A stretch of 52,221 bases of DNA from Coriobacteriia bacterium (GTDB lineage Bacteria; Actinomycetota; Coriobacteriia; Coriobacteriales; UBA8131), in the NCBI GenBank assembly GCA_009784945.1, contig WQXH01000009.1, positions 1 to 52,221 on the forward strand, read 5' to 3'. The notes below the pieces were generated by a model that did no database searches, was not told the DNA's origin, and saw only the letters and a program-made list of their open reading frames with translations. A program made the position numbers and the translations under genes. This document shows, piece after piece, positions 6,866-15,422 of the stretch. Every line of letters starts with the position of its first letter. Position 1 is the stretch's first letter.

Positions 6866-7861
6866 CTACTCTCGGTCTTCTCTAAAATAGTTGAGGCCGG
6901 TGCCGGCAGGCATTGCATGCTTTTTGCTCTGGCGCACGCTGGTGATAATCAAAACTAGAATGGTAGCAACATAGGGCAACATTTCGTAAATCTGAATAGG
7001 AAGCCCGGGGATAGAAACGTACATACGCACCACCATGAGGCCGCCAAAGACCGCAGCCACCAGTATGCCGCGAAGGGGGCTCCAGGTGGCAAAAATCACC
7101 AAGGCCACTGCCAGCCAGCCATAGCCGGTTACACAGCCATGCACCCAGACGCCCGAAGTGGTTACCATGCTCATGTACATACCACCCGTGCCGCAGATAC
7201 CACCACCAATGACAGTTGCCATATAACGATACCTGGAAACACTGATGCCGGCAGCGTCGGCTGCAGCGGGATCTTCTCCCACGGCTCTGAGGTTGAGACC
7301 AAAGCGCGTCCTAAATAGGAAAACTGCCATGACTACAGCTACCGCCAGGGCAAAGTACACCATCCAGTTATATTGAAAGAAGAGAGGGCCCAACAGAGGA
7401 ATGTCCGACAAAAAGGGAATAGCAAGCGGCGCAAAGGCGGCTTTGGTAGCCGCACCTACTGCCAAGTAGCCTCCAGCCTGCTGCCCGGCAAACTCTCCCA
7501 GAAAGTTAGCAAAACCGGTGCCAAAAATCGTCAGCACTAGGCCGGTAACGTTTTGGTTAGAGCGCAGAGTTATGGTCAAGAAACTGTAGATGAGAGCACC
7601 AAAGGCACCGGCGGCAAAAGACATGACCAGGGCAGCCAATGCCGAGAAAAAGCCAATGGTCTGGGCGCCAGCAGCAGTCATGGCCTGCTCGTACATAAAA
7701 GAACCCATGAGCCCCATGATGGCGCCCATGAACATCATGCCCTCTACGCCCAGGTTGAGGTTGCCGCTGCGTTCGGTGAGTATTTCTCCGAGGGCACCAA
7801 GCAAGAGGGGGGTTCCGGCTAAGACTGCGGCCATGACGAGTGTTGTGCCAAGGTCAAGCAT
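6866..7861 (-). CDS. Nucleoside ABC transporter permease (BPD_transp_2 family, second permease)
   Basis: The start at 7861 gives MLDLGTTLVMAAVLAGTPLLL and is preceded by GAGGAGG; the longer open frame to 7951 overlaps the upstream gene and is not needed. The family signature TERSGNLNLGVEGMM is followed by about eight hydrophobic segments and the internal block GFGLNLRAVGEDPAAADAAG-like, typical of the second permease in BmpA-type nucleoside importers (for example the permease pair next to B. subtilis BmpA-like protein). It overlaps the preceding permease gene by 8 bases, so it is the last gene of the importer operon. Substrate (purine or pyrimidine nucleosides) is inferred from the family only. 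Confidence 0.9.
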   Translation of the reverse strand: MLDLGTTLVMAAVLAGTPLLLGALGEILTERSGNLNLGVEGMMFMGAIMGLMGSFMYEQAMTAAGAQTIGFFSALAALVMSFAAGAFGALIYSFLTITLRSNQNVTGLVLTIFGTGFANFLGEFAGQQAGGYLAVGAATKAAFAPLAIPFLSDIPLLGPLFFQYNWMVYFALAVAVVMAVFLFRTRFGLNLRAVGEDPAAADAAGISVSRYRYMATVIGGGICGTGGMYMSMVTTSGVWVHGCVTGYGWLAVALVIFATWSPLRGILVAAVFGGLMVVRMYVSIPGLPIQIYEMLPYVATILVLIITSVRQSKKHAMPAGTGLNYFREDRE

Positions 7862-8984
7862 TCTGAGCCTCCTCGCCGCAATTCTCGTCATGAGATTTCT
7901 TATTGCTGCCTCGCAGCACAACCTTATAGCGAATAAAGAACTCGCAGCCAATCATGAAAAAGAAGATGATGCCAATGAGCACGTCAGAGGCCGAGGCGGG
8001 TATCTTGTAGATAGTGTGGATGGTATTAGAGCCGCGCTTAAGCATGGCAATAAACACCGAAACAACCAGCATGCCGTAAGGGTTCATCTTGGCAAGCCAG
8101 GCAACGATGATGGCGGTAAAGCCTACGTAGCCGGTTATGCCCTCGGTAATGGTATAGTCAACGCCAGCAAATTGCATCACGCCTACCAAACCGCACAACG
8201 CCCCCGAGATAAACATGGTGCGCATAATAACGCGCCTCACGTTAATGCCGGCATAGCGAGCGGTATCTGAGCTCATGCCCACTACCGACACCTCATAGCC
8301 ATGCTTGGTCTTATTAAAATAGATCCAGGCAATCACCACCAGCACCAAGGCTAAAATCCATCCCCAGTGCACTCCTCCCACTTGCTCAAGCCTTGCTCCC
8401 GTAACCAGCATGGGCATACGAGGAAAGCTGCTGCCTTGTGCCTTCCAAGGCCCGTTCATCAAAAACTTTATAAAGGCGAGGGCAACATAGTTGAGCATGA
8501 GCGTAAAGAGAATCTCGTTGGTGTTCCAACGCGCTTTGAAGTAAGACGGAATGAAGCCGTAAATACCACCAGCAAGCATTCCAGCCAAGAGCATAAGCGC
8601 CGTCAAAACGGGAGCAGAGAAGATATGAGCAGTAAAGAAACCAAAGGCGCCCGCCGCAACTGCGCCCATCATGATTTGTCCTTCGCCGCCGATATTCCAA
8701 AACTTCATTCTAAAGGCAAGGCCAAGGGCAAGCGCAGACACCAGCAAAGGAACTGTAAGTTTAACTGTTTCGCGTATAACCGTGGGAGTGCCCCAAGCTC
8801 CCAGCACCATGTCTTTGTAGACGCTCAAAGGATTATGCCCCAAGGCAAGAATCAGCAAGCCGCCCGCCAAGAGTGCCAGAAGAAAGGCAATTCCTCTATA
8901 ACACCAGGCGCGGCGCGGCGAGAGGTCGTCTCGCTTAACCATACGGACGAAGGGCTCTTTATGTTTGGCGCTCTTTGAGCTCAC
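7854..8984 (-). CDS. Nucleoside ABC transporter permease (BPD_transp_2 family, first permease)
   Basis: A 376-residue integral membrane protein with about ten hydrophobic segments. The block LGLAFRMKFWNIGGEGQIMMGA and the later FKARWNTNEILFTLMLNYVA are diagnostic of the first permease of BmpA-associated importers. The start ATG at 8984 overlaps the stop of the ATPase gene as ATGA, and the stop overlaps the second permease, so the three are translationally coupled. It forms a heterodimeric membrane pore with the downstream permease. The N-terminal 25 residues are charged and cytoplasmic. Confidence 0.92.
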   Translation of the reverse strand: MSSKSAKHKEPFVRMVKRDDLSPRRAWCYRGIAFLLALLAGGLLILALGHNPLSVYKDMVLGAWGTPTVIRETVKLTVPLLVSALALGLAFRMKFWNIGGEGQIMMGAVAAGAFGFFTAHIFSAPVLTALMLLAGMLAGGIYGFIPSYFKARWNTNEILFTLMLNYVALAFIKFLMNGPWKAQGSSFPRMPMLVTGARLEQVGGVHWGWILALVLVVIAWIYFNKTKHGYEVSVVGMSSDTARYAGINVRRVIMRTMFISGALCGLVGVMQFAGVDYTITEGITGYVGFTAIIVAWLAKMNPYGMLVVSVFIAMLKRGSNTIHTIYKIPASASDVLIGIIFFFMIGCEFFIRYKVVLRGSNKKSHDENCGEEAQNA

Positions 8985-10660
8985 TGCGCTTTTCCTCCTG
9001 CCTCAGCATCTCGCAAAAACAGGTCAGCAGAAGCGCTGCCTCCCCCAGCTGATGCACCCATCTCAACATCCTGCAAAGACAGATCCATTTGCAACTGCTC
9101 TGGCGGCGGCTCACTCGATACGTTTGAGGGGTCAACAACGTCAAGCACCATCATCATCCCCACCTCTTCTTTGGTCACCGTGCGAGGATCAACTATACCC
9201 GAAACCCTGCCGCTCGAGAGCACCAGCAATCTGTCCGAAAGCTCCAGGAGTACATCTAAGTCCTCGCCAATAAAGACAACGGCAACACCCTTTTTCTTCT
9301 GCTCGTTTAAAAGGTCATAGATCTTATACGAGGAGTTAATGTCAAGCCCTCGCACGGGATAAGCCACGATGAGCACGGTAGGCTCTTGTGCTATCTCGCG
9401 ACCAATCAAAACCTTTTGTACATTGCCCCCCGAGAGTCGCCCCACTATGGCGCCGGGGCCTGGGGCAACGATGGCAAGCTGCTCTATCAGATGCTCAGCC
9501 AAGACGCGGGGAGTTTTGCGATCTACCAGAGGGCTTTTGCTGTTTTTATAGCTTCGCAGCATGACGTTGTCGGTTATATTCATGGCGGCCACCAGCCCCA
9601 TGCCCAACCGGTCTTCGGGCACAAAGGCCATGGAGATACCCTTTTTGGAAATGACATCTGGACCAAGCCCCAAGACAGGCTCCATGACAGCCTCACCCTC
9701 CCATTGTCCGCGCATAAGCACCGCACCACCAATGGCTGGGTAGAGGCCAGCTATAGCCTCGCAGAGCTCCTTTTGTCCGCTGCCTGCAATACCGGCAATG
9801 CCCAGTATCTCGCCGCCATATGCCGTAAAGCTCACCTTGTCGAGCGTCTTGAGCCCATCTTTATTGCAACAAGTGAGGTCAACAACCCTCAGGCGCTCAT
9901 CGTTCTTTGCCGTATGAGGGCGCTCTATATGCAGGCTCACTGGGCGCCCCACCATCATCTCGGTAAGCTGAGCCTTGCCGGTTTCTGCTGTATTAACCGT
10001 GGCAACACACTCGCCCTTTCTCAACACGTGGGTGCGGTCAGACACCGCAAGAACTTCGCCCAGTTTATGCGTGATGATGATGATTGACTTGCCGTCTGCC
10101 TTCATGTTGCGCATGACCGCAAAAAGCTTGTCTGTTTCGTGAGGGGTCAGCACGGCCGTGGGCTCATCAAGAATCAAAATATCAGCTCCGCGATACAGAA
10201 TCTTGATAATCTCGGTAGTTTGCTTTTCCGAAACTGACATCTCGTATACGGGTTTAGCCGGATCTATCTCAAACCCGTAGCGTCCGGCCAACTCAGCCAC
10301 TCTCGATTCGATGTGGCGTTTGCTCATCGCAAGCGCTCCGGGCTGACCCAACACGATATTTTCTGCCGCAGTAAATACGTCTACCAGTTTAAAGTGCTGA
10401 TGAATCATGCCAATACCCAGCCCGTAGGCGTCTCTTGGAGAGCGAATAGTGACCTTCTTGCCCTGCACAAAAATCTCACCAGAGTCAGGAAAATAAATGC
10501 CCGAAAGCATGTTGACCAGCGAGGTCTTGCCGCTACCGTTCTCGCCCAGGAGCGCCAAGATTTCTCCTTGCCTGAGCTCAAGGCTCACGTCCTTATTGGC
10601 GTACACCTTACCAAAGGTCTTGGTGATATTTTCCATGTGTACTGCAAGGGTATCGCTCAT
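8981..10660 (-). CDS. Nucleoside ABC transporter ATP-binding protein (two nucleotide-binding domains)
   Basis: The start at 10660 (MSDTLAVHMENITKTFGKV) follows GAGGACGACTTG; the upstream extension would be encoded by a repeat. Two ABC domains are fused. The first has Walker A GENGSGKTS and Walker B ILILDEPTAVLTP, but the signature reads MSVSEKQ, with Ser where LSVGEQQ-type proteins have Gly. The second has the usual degenerate Walker A of this family (GIAGSGQKEL) with an intact LSGGNVQK signature and VAYPVRGLDI. The protein energises import through the two downstream permeases. The C-terminal 45 residues, rich in Gly, Ser, Asp and Glu with an internal near-repeat (LSLQDVEMGASA, LFLRDAEAGG), extend beyond the usual family end. 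Confidence 0.92.
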   Translation of the reverse strand: MSDTLAVHMENITKTFGKVYANKDVSLELRQGEILALLGENGSGKTSLVNMLSGIYFPDSGEIFVQGKKVTIRSPRDAYGLGIGMIHQHFKLVDVFTAAENIVLGQPGALAMSKRHIESRVAELAGRYGFEIDPAKPVYEMSVSEKQTTEIIKILYRGADILILDEPTAVLTPHETDKLFAVMRNMKADGKSIIIITHKLGEVLAVSDRTHVLRKGECVATVNTAETGKAQLTEMMVGRPVSLHIERPHTAKNDERLRVVDLTCCNKDGLKTLDKVSFTAYGGEILGIAGIAGSGQKELCEAIAGLYPAIGGAVLMRGQWEGEAVMEPVLGLGPDVISKKGISMAFVPEDRLGMGLVAAMNITDNVMLRSYKNSKSPLVDRKTPRVLAEHLIEQLAIVAPGPGAIVGRLSGGNVQKVLIGREIAQEPTVLIVAYPVRGLDINSSYKIYDLLNEQKKKGVAVVFIGEDLDVLLELSDRLLVLSSGRVSGIVDPRTVTKEEVGMMMVLDVVDPSNVSSEPPPEQLQMDLSLQDVEMGASAGGGSASADLFLRDAEAGGKAQ

Positions 10661-10674
10661 CAAGTCGTCCTCTA

Positions 10675-11019
10675 TTTGTAGGCTTCCTGTGAGCGACATC
10701 TAGACCTTCTAAACAAAATCGCCCCTCAGTCATGTATGTAGTATACACTCCTGTCGGGCCGATTATGTTTATTAGGTCAATCTGCTCGCTCACAGAAACC
10801 CTTGCCTTAAGGATTTGTAGGCTTCCTGTGAGCGACATCTAGACCTTCTAAACAAAATCGCCCCTCAGTCATGTATTTAGTATACACTCCTGTCGGGTCG
10901 ATTATGTTTATTAGGTCAATCTGCTCGCTCACAGAAACCCTTGCCTTAAGGATTTGTAGGCTTCCTGTGAGCGACATCTAGACCTTCTAAACAAAATCGC
11001 CCCTCAGTCATGTATGTAG
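10675..11019. repeat. Family E structured repeat, 2.5 tandem copies of 139 bases
   Basis: Copies begin at 10675, 10814 and 10953 (period exactly 139); the third is cut after about 67 bases. Each full copy folds as three nested stems: CTGTGAGCGA/TCGCTCACAG outside, GACCT/AGGTC next, and AATCG-CCC/GGG-C-CGATT around a 30-base loop containing GTCATGTATGTAGTATACAC. It separates bmpA from the ATPase gene in the importer operon. Related copies with different stem sequences lie at 31960-32255. Confidence 0.9.
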
Positions 11020-11020
11020 T

Positions 11021-11056
11021 GAAAACAGAGCAGCCGGACCAAATGACCCGGCTGCT
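11021..11056 (-). terminator. Hairpin after bmpA
   Basis: On the minus strand AGCAGCCGG pairs with CCGGCTGCT and is followed by CTGTTTTC. It may be a partial terminator that sets the excess of binding protein over transporter, or simply stabilise the bmpA message. Confidence 0.6.
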
Positions 11057-11088
11057 TCGTACTTTATACCATTACTGGCATCTTGTGC

Positions 11089-12273
11089 CTATTCAATTAC
11101 GTTACAGCCTGGGATGATGTATATCCACGATGGGGCAGAGCCAGGGTATGACTCTTGGAAAAACTCTCCTTCGGGAATATCAATAACCGCAGGGCTGCCG
11201 TCATAATTAACACCCTCGCCAGTGAGCGGGCCAGCAAAGACCTGAAGTGTTCCCGCCTTGATGCCTGCAAATGCTGCATCAATGGCTCCTTGCGTACCAT
11301 CAGCAGCAATAGCAGTGTTGAGTGGAGTGAGCAATACAACACCCTCAGACAGACCCTCGCACCAGTCAACTGGAATCTCCTCGCCAGCAATAAGGGCGCT
11401 CACAGCAAAGGTAAGATACACGCCCCAGTCGATGCGGGTAGAGATGAGCGAGGCATCGGGCGCTGCTGGAATCATGTCGTTGTTATAGCCAACCTGCCAC
11501 ACGCCGTTATCCTCTGCAGTAGTTGCAGGAGCGGTTGAGTCCGAGTGCTGAGAAATAACGTCGCAGCCGCGGTCGATGAGGGCCTGGGTGACCTGTGCCT
11601 CAACGGTAGGATCATGCCAGGAATTGGTATACATGATGTCCATGGTCACGTCGGGGTTGACGCTCTTGGCACCCAGGTAAAAGGCGGTGTAGCCGCTGAT
11701 AACCTCAGCAAAGGGAAAAGCAGCCACATAACCCAGCTGGTTAGACTCGGTTTTGAGACCTGCCGCTATACCGGCCAGGTAGCGCCCCTCATAGATAGAG
11801 GCAAAGTAGTTGTGGAAGTTGGCAAGGCCAGAGTCTGCTGCCTGATAGCCAGTGGCATGGCAAAAGACGATGTCTGGATGCTCCGCGGCCAGCTCGAGCA
11901 TATAGTCCTCAAAGCCAAAGCTGGTAGCAAAGATGATATTGCAACCCGCCTCAATAAGCTCACGTATGGCCGTGAGGCACTCTCCCCCTTCGTTGATGTT
12001 GAACTTGTTGATGATCTGATCATCGCTCAAGCCCAGCGTCCGCTGCATCTCCTGAGTGCCCAAGTCATGGTTATAGGTGTAGCCCATGTCGCTTGGATCG
12101 GTGATATGCACAAAGCCAATGGTGATGTTGTCGAGTGTTAGATTGGCTGCTGGTGTGCCCTCAGCGCCTGGCCTGTCGCCTCCTGAGCCGCTTTGCGATG
12201 CGGGCGTTCCACAGCCAAGCAACATTGTGCACGCCAGAGCCGCCGATAGTACAAACACAATTACTTTCTTCAT
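11089..12273 (-). CDS. BmpA-family nucleoside-binding lipoprotein
   Basis: This is the periplasm-side (here cell-surface) solute receptor of the importer. The start at 12273 (MKKVIVFVLSAALACTMLLGC) has GGAGGAAG at good distance and opens a lipoprotein signal peptide whose lipobox LLGC gives Cys at about residue 21. A Ser/Gly linker follows, then the BMP fold: IGFVHITDPSDMGYTYNHD, ATSFGFEDYMLELAAEHPDI, the GRYLAGIAAGLKTESNQLGY block, and the WHDPTVEAQVTQALIDRGCDV and QHSDSTAPATTA nucleoside-contact segments. 394 residues is normal for the family. Three genes for the transporter follow downstream, separated by a hairpin and the family E repeats. Confidence 0.93.
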   Translation of the reverse strand: MKKVIVFVLSAALACTMLLGCGTPASQSGSGGDRPGAEGTPAANLTLDNITIGFVHITDPSDMGYTYNHDLGTQEMQRTLGLSDDQIINKFNINEGGECLTAIRELIEAGCNIIFATSFGFEDYMLELAAEHPDIVFCHATGYQAADSGLANFHNYFASIYEGRYLAGIAAGLKTESNQLGYVAAFPFAEVISGYTAFYLGAKSVNPDVTMDIMYTNSWHDPTVEAQVTQALIDRGCDVISQHSDSTAPATTAEDNGVWQVGYNNDMIPAAPDASLISTRIDWGVYLTFAVSALIAGEEIPVDWCEGLSEGVVLLTPLNTAIAADGTQGAIDAAFAGIKAGTLQVFAGPLTGEGVNYDGSPAVIDIPEGEFFQESYPGSAPSWIYIIPGCNVIE

Positions 12274-12427
12274 TACTTCCTCCGGATTCTCTCTTTGCTC
12301 CCTTTTGAGCATTCCCTTCTCCATTGCATACAAATCCCCCGCCAGACTCAGCAGGGGAGCGCAACTCACTACACCAACGGTGTGCTGGCGTTTTTGCTGT
12401 GTTTTTTGCTGTAGGAGCGCATATGAC
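12274..12427 (-). promoter_or_regulatory. Long untranslated leader of the bmpA operon
   Basis: The predicted transcript starts near 12427, leaving about 150 bases before bmpA. The leader can pair CGCCAG with CTGGCG around an inner ACACC/GGTGT hairpin, and CTCCCC with GGGGGA. I do not recognise a known riboswitch. A short in-frame upstream extension of bmpA exists but has no supporting ribosome binding site. Confidence 0.4.
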
Positions 12428-12433
12428 TACGAT

Positions 12434-12463
12434 ACTATATTTTGTGGTGTCAACAAAGGTCAA
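12434..12463 (-). promoter_or_regulatory. Promoter of the bmpA operon
   Basis: TTGACC (12458-12463) and TATAGT (12434-12439) on the minus strand are separated by 18 bases. Confidence 0.55.
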
Positions 12464-12536
12464 AACTAGATTTTGTTATTATTTTTCTTCAACGGCAGTT
12501 GCTTAAGTAGACATAAGGGGTGTTTTCGGACACCTC

Positions 12537-13877
12537 TTACTTAAGCAGCTGCTCGAGTGAGGCTATGAGGATGCAGCATGCCAATACTTCTGCAGCTAGC
12601 TCCAGCTCATTGAGGCTGGGATAACTCGGAGCAATACGAATGTTGGCATCAAGCGGATCTTTTCCGTAGGGATAAGTGGCACCGGCGGGTGTCAGCACCA
12701 CACCTGCCCCTTCGGCAAGCTCAACTGTCCTGATGGCAGTACGAGGCAGTCCATCAAAGGAAATAAAGTAGCCTCCCTCTGGGTTGGTCCACCTTCCTAT
12801 GCCAGCCTCAGAAAGCTGGTCTGTTAGCACTCGGTCTACGGCTGCAAACTTGGGGCTGAGAATGGCAGCGTGCTTATCCATATGCTCTTGTACTGCCGCG
12901 AGGTTGGGTAACAAGCGCAGGTGGCGTTCCTGGTTGATCTTATCGGGACCTATGGTTCTAATGATGAGGGCATCCATGATGCTCTTGATGTTTTCTGCTG
13001 AGCTGGCAAACGCTGCCACGCCCCCTCCAGCAAAGGTAATTTTTGAGGTAGAACAAAACTGATACCAGATATTGTCGTTAGCCGTGGCGTTGCAAGCATC
13101 CATAAGGTTAAGAATCCCTGTGCTCGCAGGCAAACTGTCAGGAGAGCTCGCAGGTAAGTCCGCTGATGAGCTCGCCACAGGCAAAAGCTCATGCACCGCA
13201 TACGCATTGTCCCAGTAAATACGAAAGTCCTTTGCTGCCGGCCTAAGCGCCGCAAAGCGCTCTACCGTCTCGTTAGAATACACGCAACCAGTGGGATTAG
13301 AAAAGCGCGGCACACACCAGATGCCCTTTACGAGTTCATCGCCTTGTACATGCTGCTCCACCAGATCCATATCTGGACCTGTCTCAGAAAGTGGCACAAC
13401 AATCATCTCGATACCAAAGAACTCACAAATGGCAAAATGCCTGTCGTAGCCGGGCGCAGGACAAAGGAATTTGGGCGTGCCCTCCAGGCGTGCCCAAGGT
13501 TCAGACCCCAGGACTCCTCGCATCATGGCAAGCGACACCAGGTAGTACATCAACGAGAGCGAAGAATTGCCTCCCACGATGACATTGGCAGCAGGCACTC
13601 CCAGAATGGAGCCCATGAGGCTGCGCATCTTAGGTAGGCCAACCAGGCCACCGTAGTTGCGGTAGTCTTCTGCGCTACCCGCCAATAAGAGCTCCGGAGC
13701 ATCGGCTCCGCGCACCATATCAAGCAAGGGCAGCGAAAGATCGAGTTGCTCGGGAGAAGGCTTGCCTCTGGCCATATTGAGTTTAAGCTCCTGCGCAGCA
13801 AAGGCGGCATAACGCTCCTTTTGTATTGCAAGCTCGCAGGCCAGCTCGCTTTCTGACATATCTCGATAAGCTTTCAA
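12537..13877 (-). CDS. Aminotransferase class I/II, aspartate aminotransferase subgroup (Asp_aminotransf, PF12897-like)
   Basis: PLP enzyme expected to transfer the amino group of aspartate or a similar amino acid. The N-terminal block LKLNMARGKPSPEQLDLS is diagnostic of the PF12897-type subgroup. NYGGLVGLPKMR, GNSSLSLMYY, PRFSNPTGCVYS and the PLP lysine in STSKITFAGGG follow. I chose the TTG at 13877 (read LKAYRDMSESEL) because AAGGAG lies 7 bases upstream and family members begin in this way; an ATG at 13892 is the alternative. Residues around VASSSADLPASSPDS (before GILNLMDACN) form a short low-complexity insertion not usual in the family. It is followed by a weak hairpin (12505-12540) without a clear U-tract. 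Confidence 0.88.
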   Translation of the reverse strand: MKAYRDMSESELACELAIQKERYAAFAAQELKLNMARGKPSPEQLDLSLPLLDMVRGADAPELLLAGSAEDYRNYGGLVGLPKMRSLMGSILGVPAANVIVGGNSSLSLMYYLVSLAMMRGVLGSEPWARLEGTPKFLCPAPGYDRHFAICEFFGIEMIVVPLSETGPDMDLVEQHVQGDELVKGIWCVPRFSNPTGCVYSNETVERFAALRPAAKDFRIYWDNAYAVHELLPVASSSADLPASSPDSLPASTGILNLMDACNATANDNIWYQFCSTSKITFAGGGVAAFASSAENIKSIMDALIIRTIGPDKINQERHLRLLPNLAAVQEHMDKHAAILSPKFAAVDRVLTDQLSEAGIGRWTNPEGGYFISFDGLPRTAIRTVELAEGAGVVLTPAGATYPYGKDPLDANIRIAPSYPSLNELELAAEVLACCILIASLEQLLK

Positions 13878-13958
13878 AGCCCACTCCTTCATACCCATTG
13901 TCCACCAAAACTGCACACCATTTTATCAGACCCGCTCTTTCAAATACTCCTCCGTACA

Positions 13959-14000
13959 CAAAGAAGCGCCGAGGCCTCACGCCGTCGACGCTTCTTTTTT
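13959..14000 (-). terminator. Probable terminator after the alcohol dehydrogenase
   Basis: AAAGAAGCG (13960-13968) pairs with CGCTTCTTT (13989-13997) around a GC-rich loop. Runs of A and T on both sides make it potentially bidirectional. Confidence 0.5.
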
Positions 14001-14078
14001 ATCATCAGCGCACATCAAGTGTACGCTTCTATAGCCTTGCTTGCTACCCCGCAAATCAGCCTATAGCTACCGTAGTTG

Positions 14079-15134
14079 CTAAAGGATGACCACAGGCTTA
14101 ATCATATCGCTCGGCTTGTCCTTCATAAGAAGGAGCGACTCTTCAATTGCATCAAAGCCCGAAAGGCGATGCGTGATGAGCTTGGAGGTATCGAGTCTGC
14201 CCGAAACCAGAAGTGAAGCAAGCTTTTCCATGCGCAGTCTGCCGCCAAGCATAAGACCACCCTGGATGTCTATGTGGCTCATGCCAACGCCCCACTCGGC
14301 GCGAGGGATCTTAATAAAGTCACCCGAACCCAGGTAGTTGACATTGCTCACGGAGCCATAGGGTTTAACCATGCGCACAGCTTCTGCAAAGGTGTCAACG
14401 TTGCCGCCAGCAATGAGCACCTTGTCGACACCCTTGCCATCTGTCATCTTAAGAACCTGGCTGTCAATGGTGCCATCCTTGTAGCTGATGATATCAGTGG
14501 CGCCATATTCCTTGGCAACTGCCACGCAGTTGGGACGGGTGCCCACTGCAAAGACGCGGCCAGCGCCCTTAAGCACAGCGCCAGCAACGGCCATGAGGCC
14601 TACTGGCCCAATGCCAATAACGCAGATGCTGTCGCCATACTCAACGCCAGCTACTTCAGAAGCCTGGAATCCCGTGGGAACCATGTCGCAGAGCATGCAG
14701 GCATCAGCAGGGTCAACACCACTGGGTAGCAGTGCCAGGTTGCCGTCGGCATCATTTACATGAAACACCTCAGAAAAGACTCCGTCCTTGATGTTAGAGA
14801 ACTTCCAGCCTCCCAGCATTCCGCCAGAGTGCATGGGGTAGCCAGCCTGAGCCTCAAGGGAGCTCCAGTCTGGGGTGATGGCAGGCACGATAACTACGTC
14901 TCCCACCTTGAAGTCCTTGACGAAAGAGCCTACTTCGACAATCTCTCCAACGGCTTCGTGTCCAAGGGTCAGGTCGCTTCTCTCGCCTACGGCACCTTCC
15001 CACACGGTGTGCACGTCAGAGGTGCAGGGAGCCAAGGCAATGGGCTTGACGAGTGCGTCTAGCGGACCACATTCGGGGACGGGCTTTTCTGCCCACCCAA
15101 CTTCACCAATCTTCTTCATTACAAATGCTTTCAA
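14079..15134 (-). CDS. Zinc-containing NADP-dependent secondary alcohol (isopropanol) dehydrogenase family
   Basis: The sequence follows the Thermoanaerobacter/Clostridium beijerinckii secondary alcohol dehydrogenases throughout: ALAPCTSDVHTVWEGAVGER with the Cys zinc ligand, GHEAVGEIVEVG with the His ligand, VPAITPDWSSLEAQAGYP, MLGGWKFSN, HVNDADGNLA, CDMVPTGF with the Asp ligand, and the Rossmann motif GIGPVGLMAV. The GTRPNC loop suggests NADPH preference as in those enzymes. It would interconvert ketones and secondary alcohols, or aldehydes and alcohols, in fermentation. The open frame runs to 15296, but a TTG at 15134 gives the family N-terminus (LKAFVMKKIGEVGW) and has GGAG 8 bases upstream. 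Confidence 0.93.
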   Translation of the reverse strand: MKAFVMKKIGEVGWAEKPVPECGPLDALVKPIALAPCTSDVHTVWEGAVGERSDLTLGHEAVGEIVEVGSFVKDFKVGDVVIVPAITPDWSSLEAQAGYPMHSGGMLGGWKFSNIKDGVFSEVFHVNDADGNLALLPSGVDPADACMLCDMVPTGFQASEVAGVEYGDSICVIGIGPVGLMAVAGAVLKGAGRVFAVGTRPNCVAVAKEYGATDIISYKDGTIDSQVLKMTDGKGVDKVLIAGGNVDTFAEAVRMVKPYGSVSNVNYLGSGDFIKIPRAEWGVGMSHIDIQGGLMLGGRLRMEKLASLLVSGRLDTSKLITHRLSGFDAIEESLLLMKDKPSDMIKPVVIL

Positions 15135-15212
15135 TGTAACCACTCCAATCTTGTCTAACACAATCATACCCAGCAGTCTTGAAAACGAGGTGGCGCTCGA
15201 CACGCCTCGTTC

Positions 15213-15251
15213 CTTTCCTTGATGCTCATATGGGCAAAGCATCAAGGAAAG
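15213..15251. promoter_or_regulatory. Perfect inverted repeat upstream of the alcohol dehydrogenase
   Basis: CTTTCCTTGATGC (15213-15225) and GCATCAAGGAAAG (15239-15251) around a 13-base loop, about 80 bases upstream of the TTG start. It could be an operator or a small attenuating hairpin; the rest of 15135-15420 shows nothing else. Confidence 0.45.
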
Positions 15252-15422
15252 AAATTCTAGCTGAGAAAAAAGCTCTCGTAAATTACCTGTTACCAATACC
15301 CACTGATTACCGCTTTAACGATGCCCCAAAGGAAGTGAGCAGAGGGTGAGCGGCAAACCGCCTCCAAAAAACACCCGGTGAACGGCTCCGCGAACGGTAG
15401 GTGTATGCCCCTTGTCGTCCCG

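Noticed and set aside
7590-8270. 226-residue plus-strand open frame opposite the permease genes
   Set aside because: Shadow frame with no recognisable motif; the minus-strand permeases are unambiguous.
10608-10838. Open frame through family E giving a peptide with MTEGRFCLE, similar to one in 31960-32085 (MTEARFCLE)
   Set aside because: The apparent peptide similarity follows from DNA similarity; another copy (32089-32200) has stops in this frame and the changes preserve base pairing, not codons.
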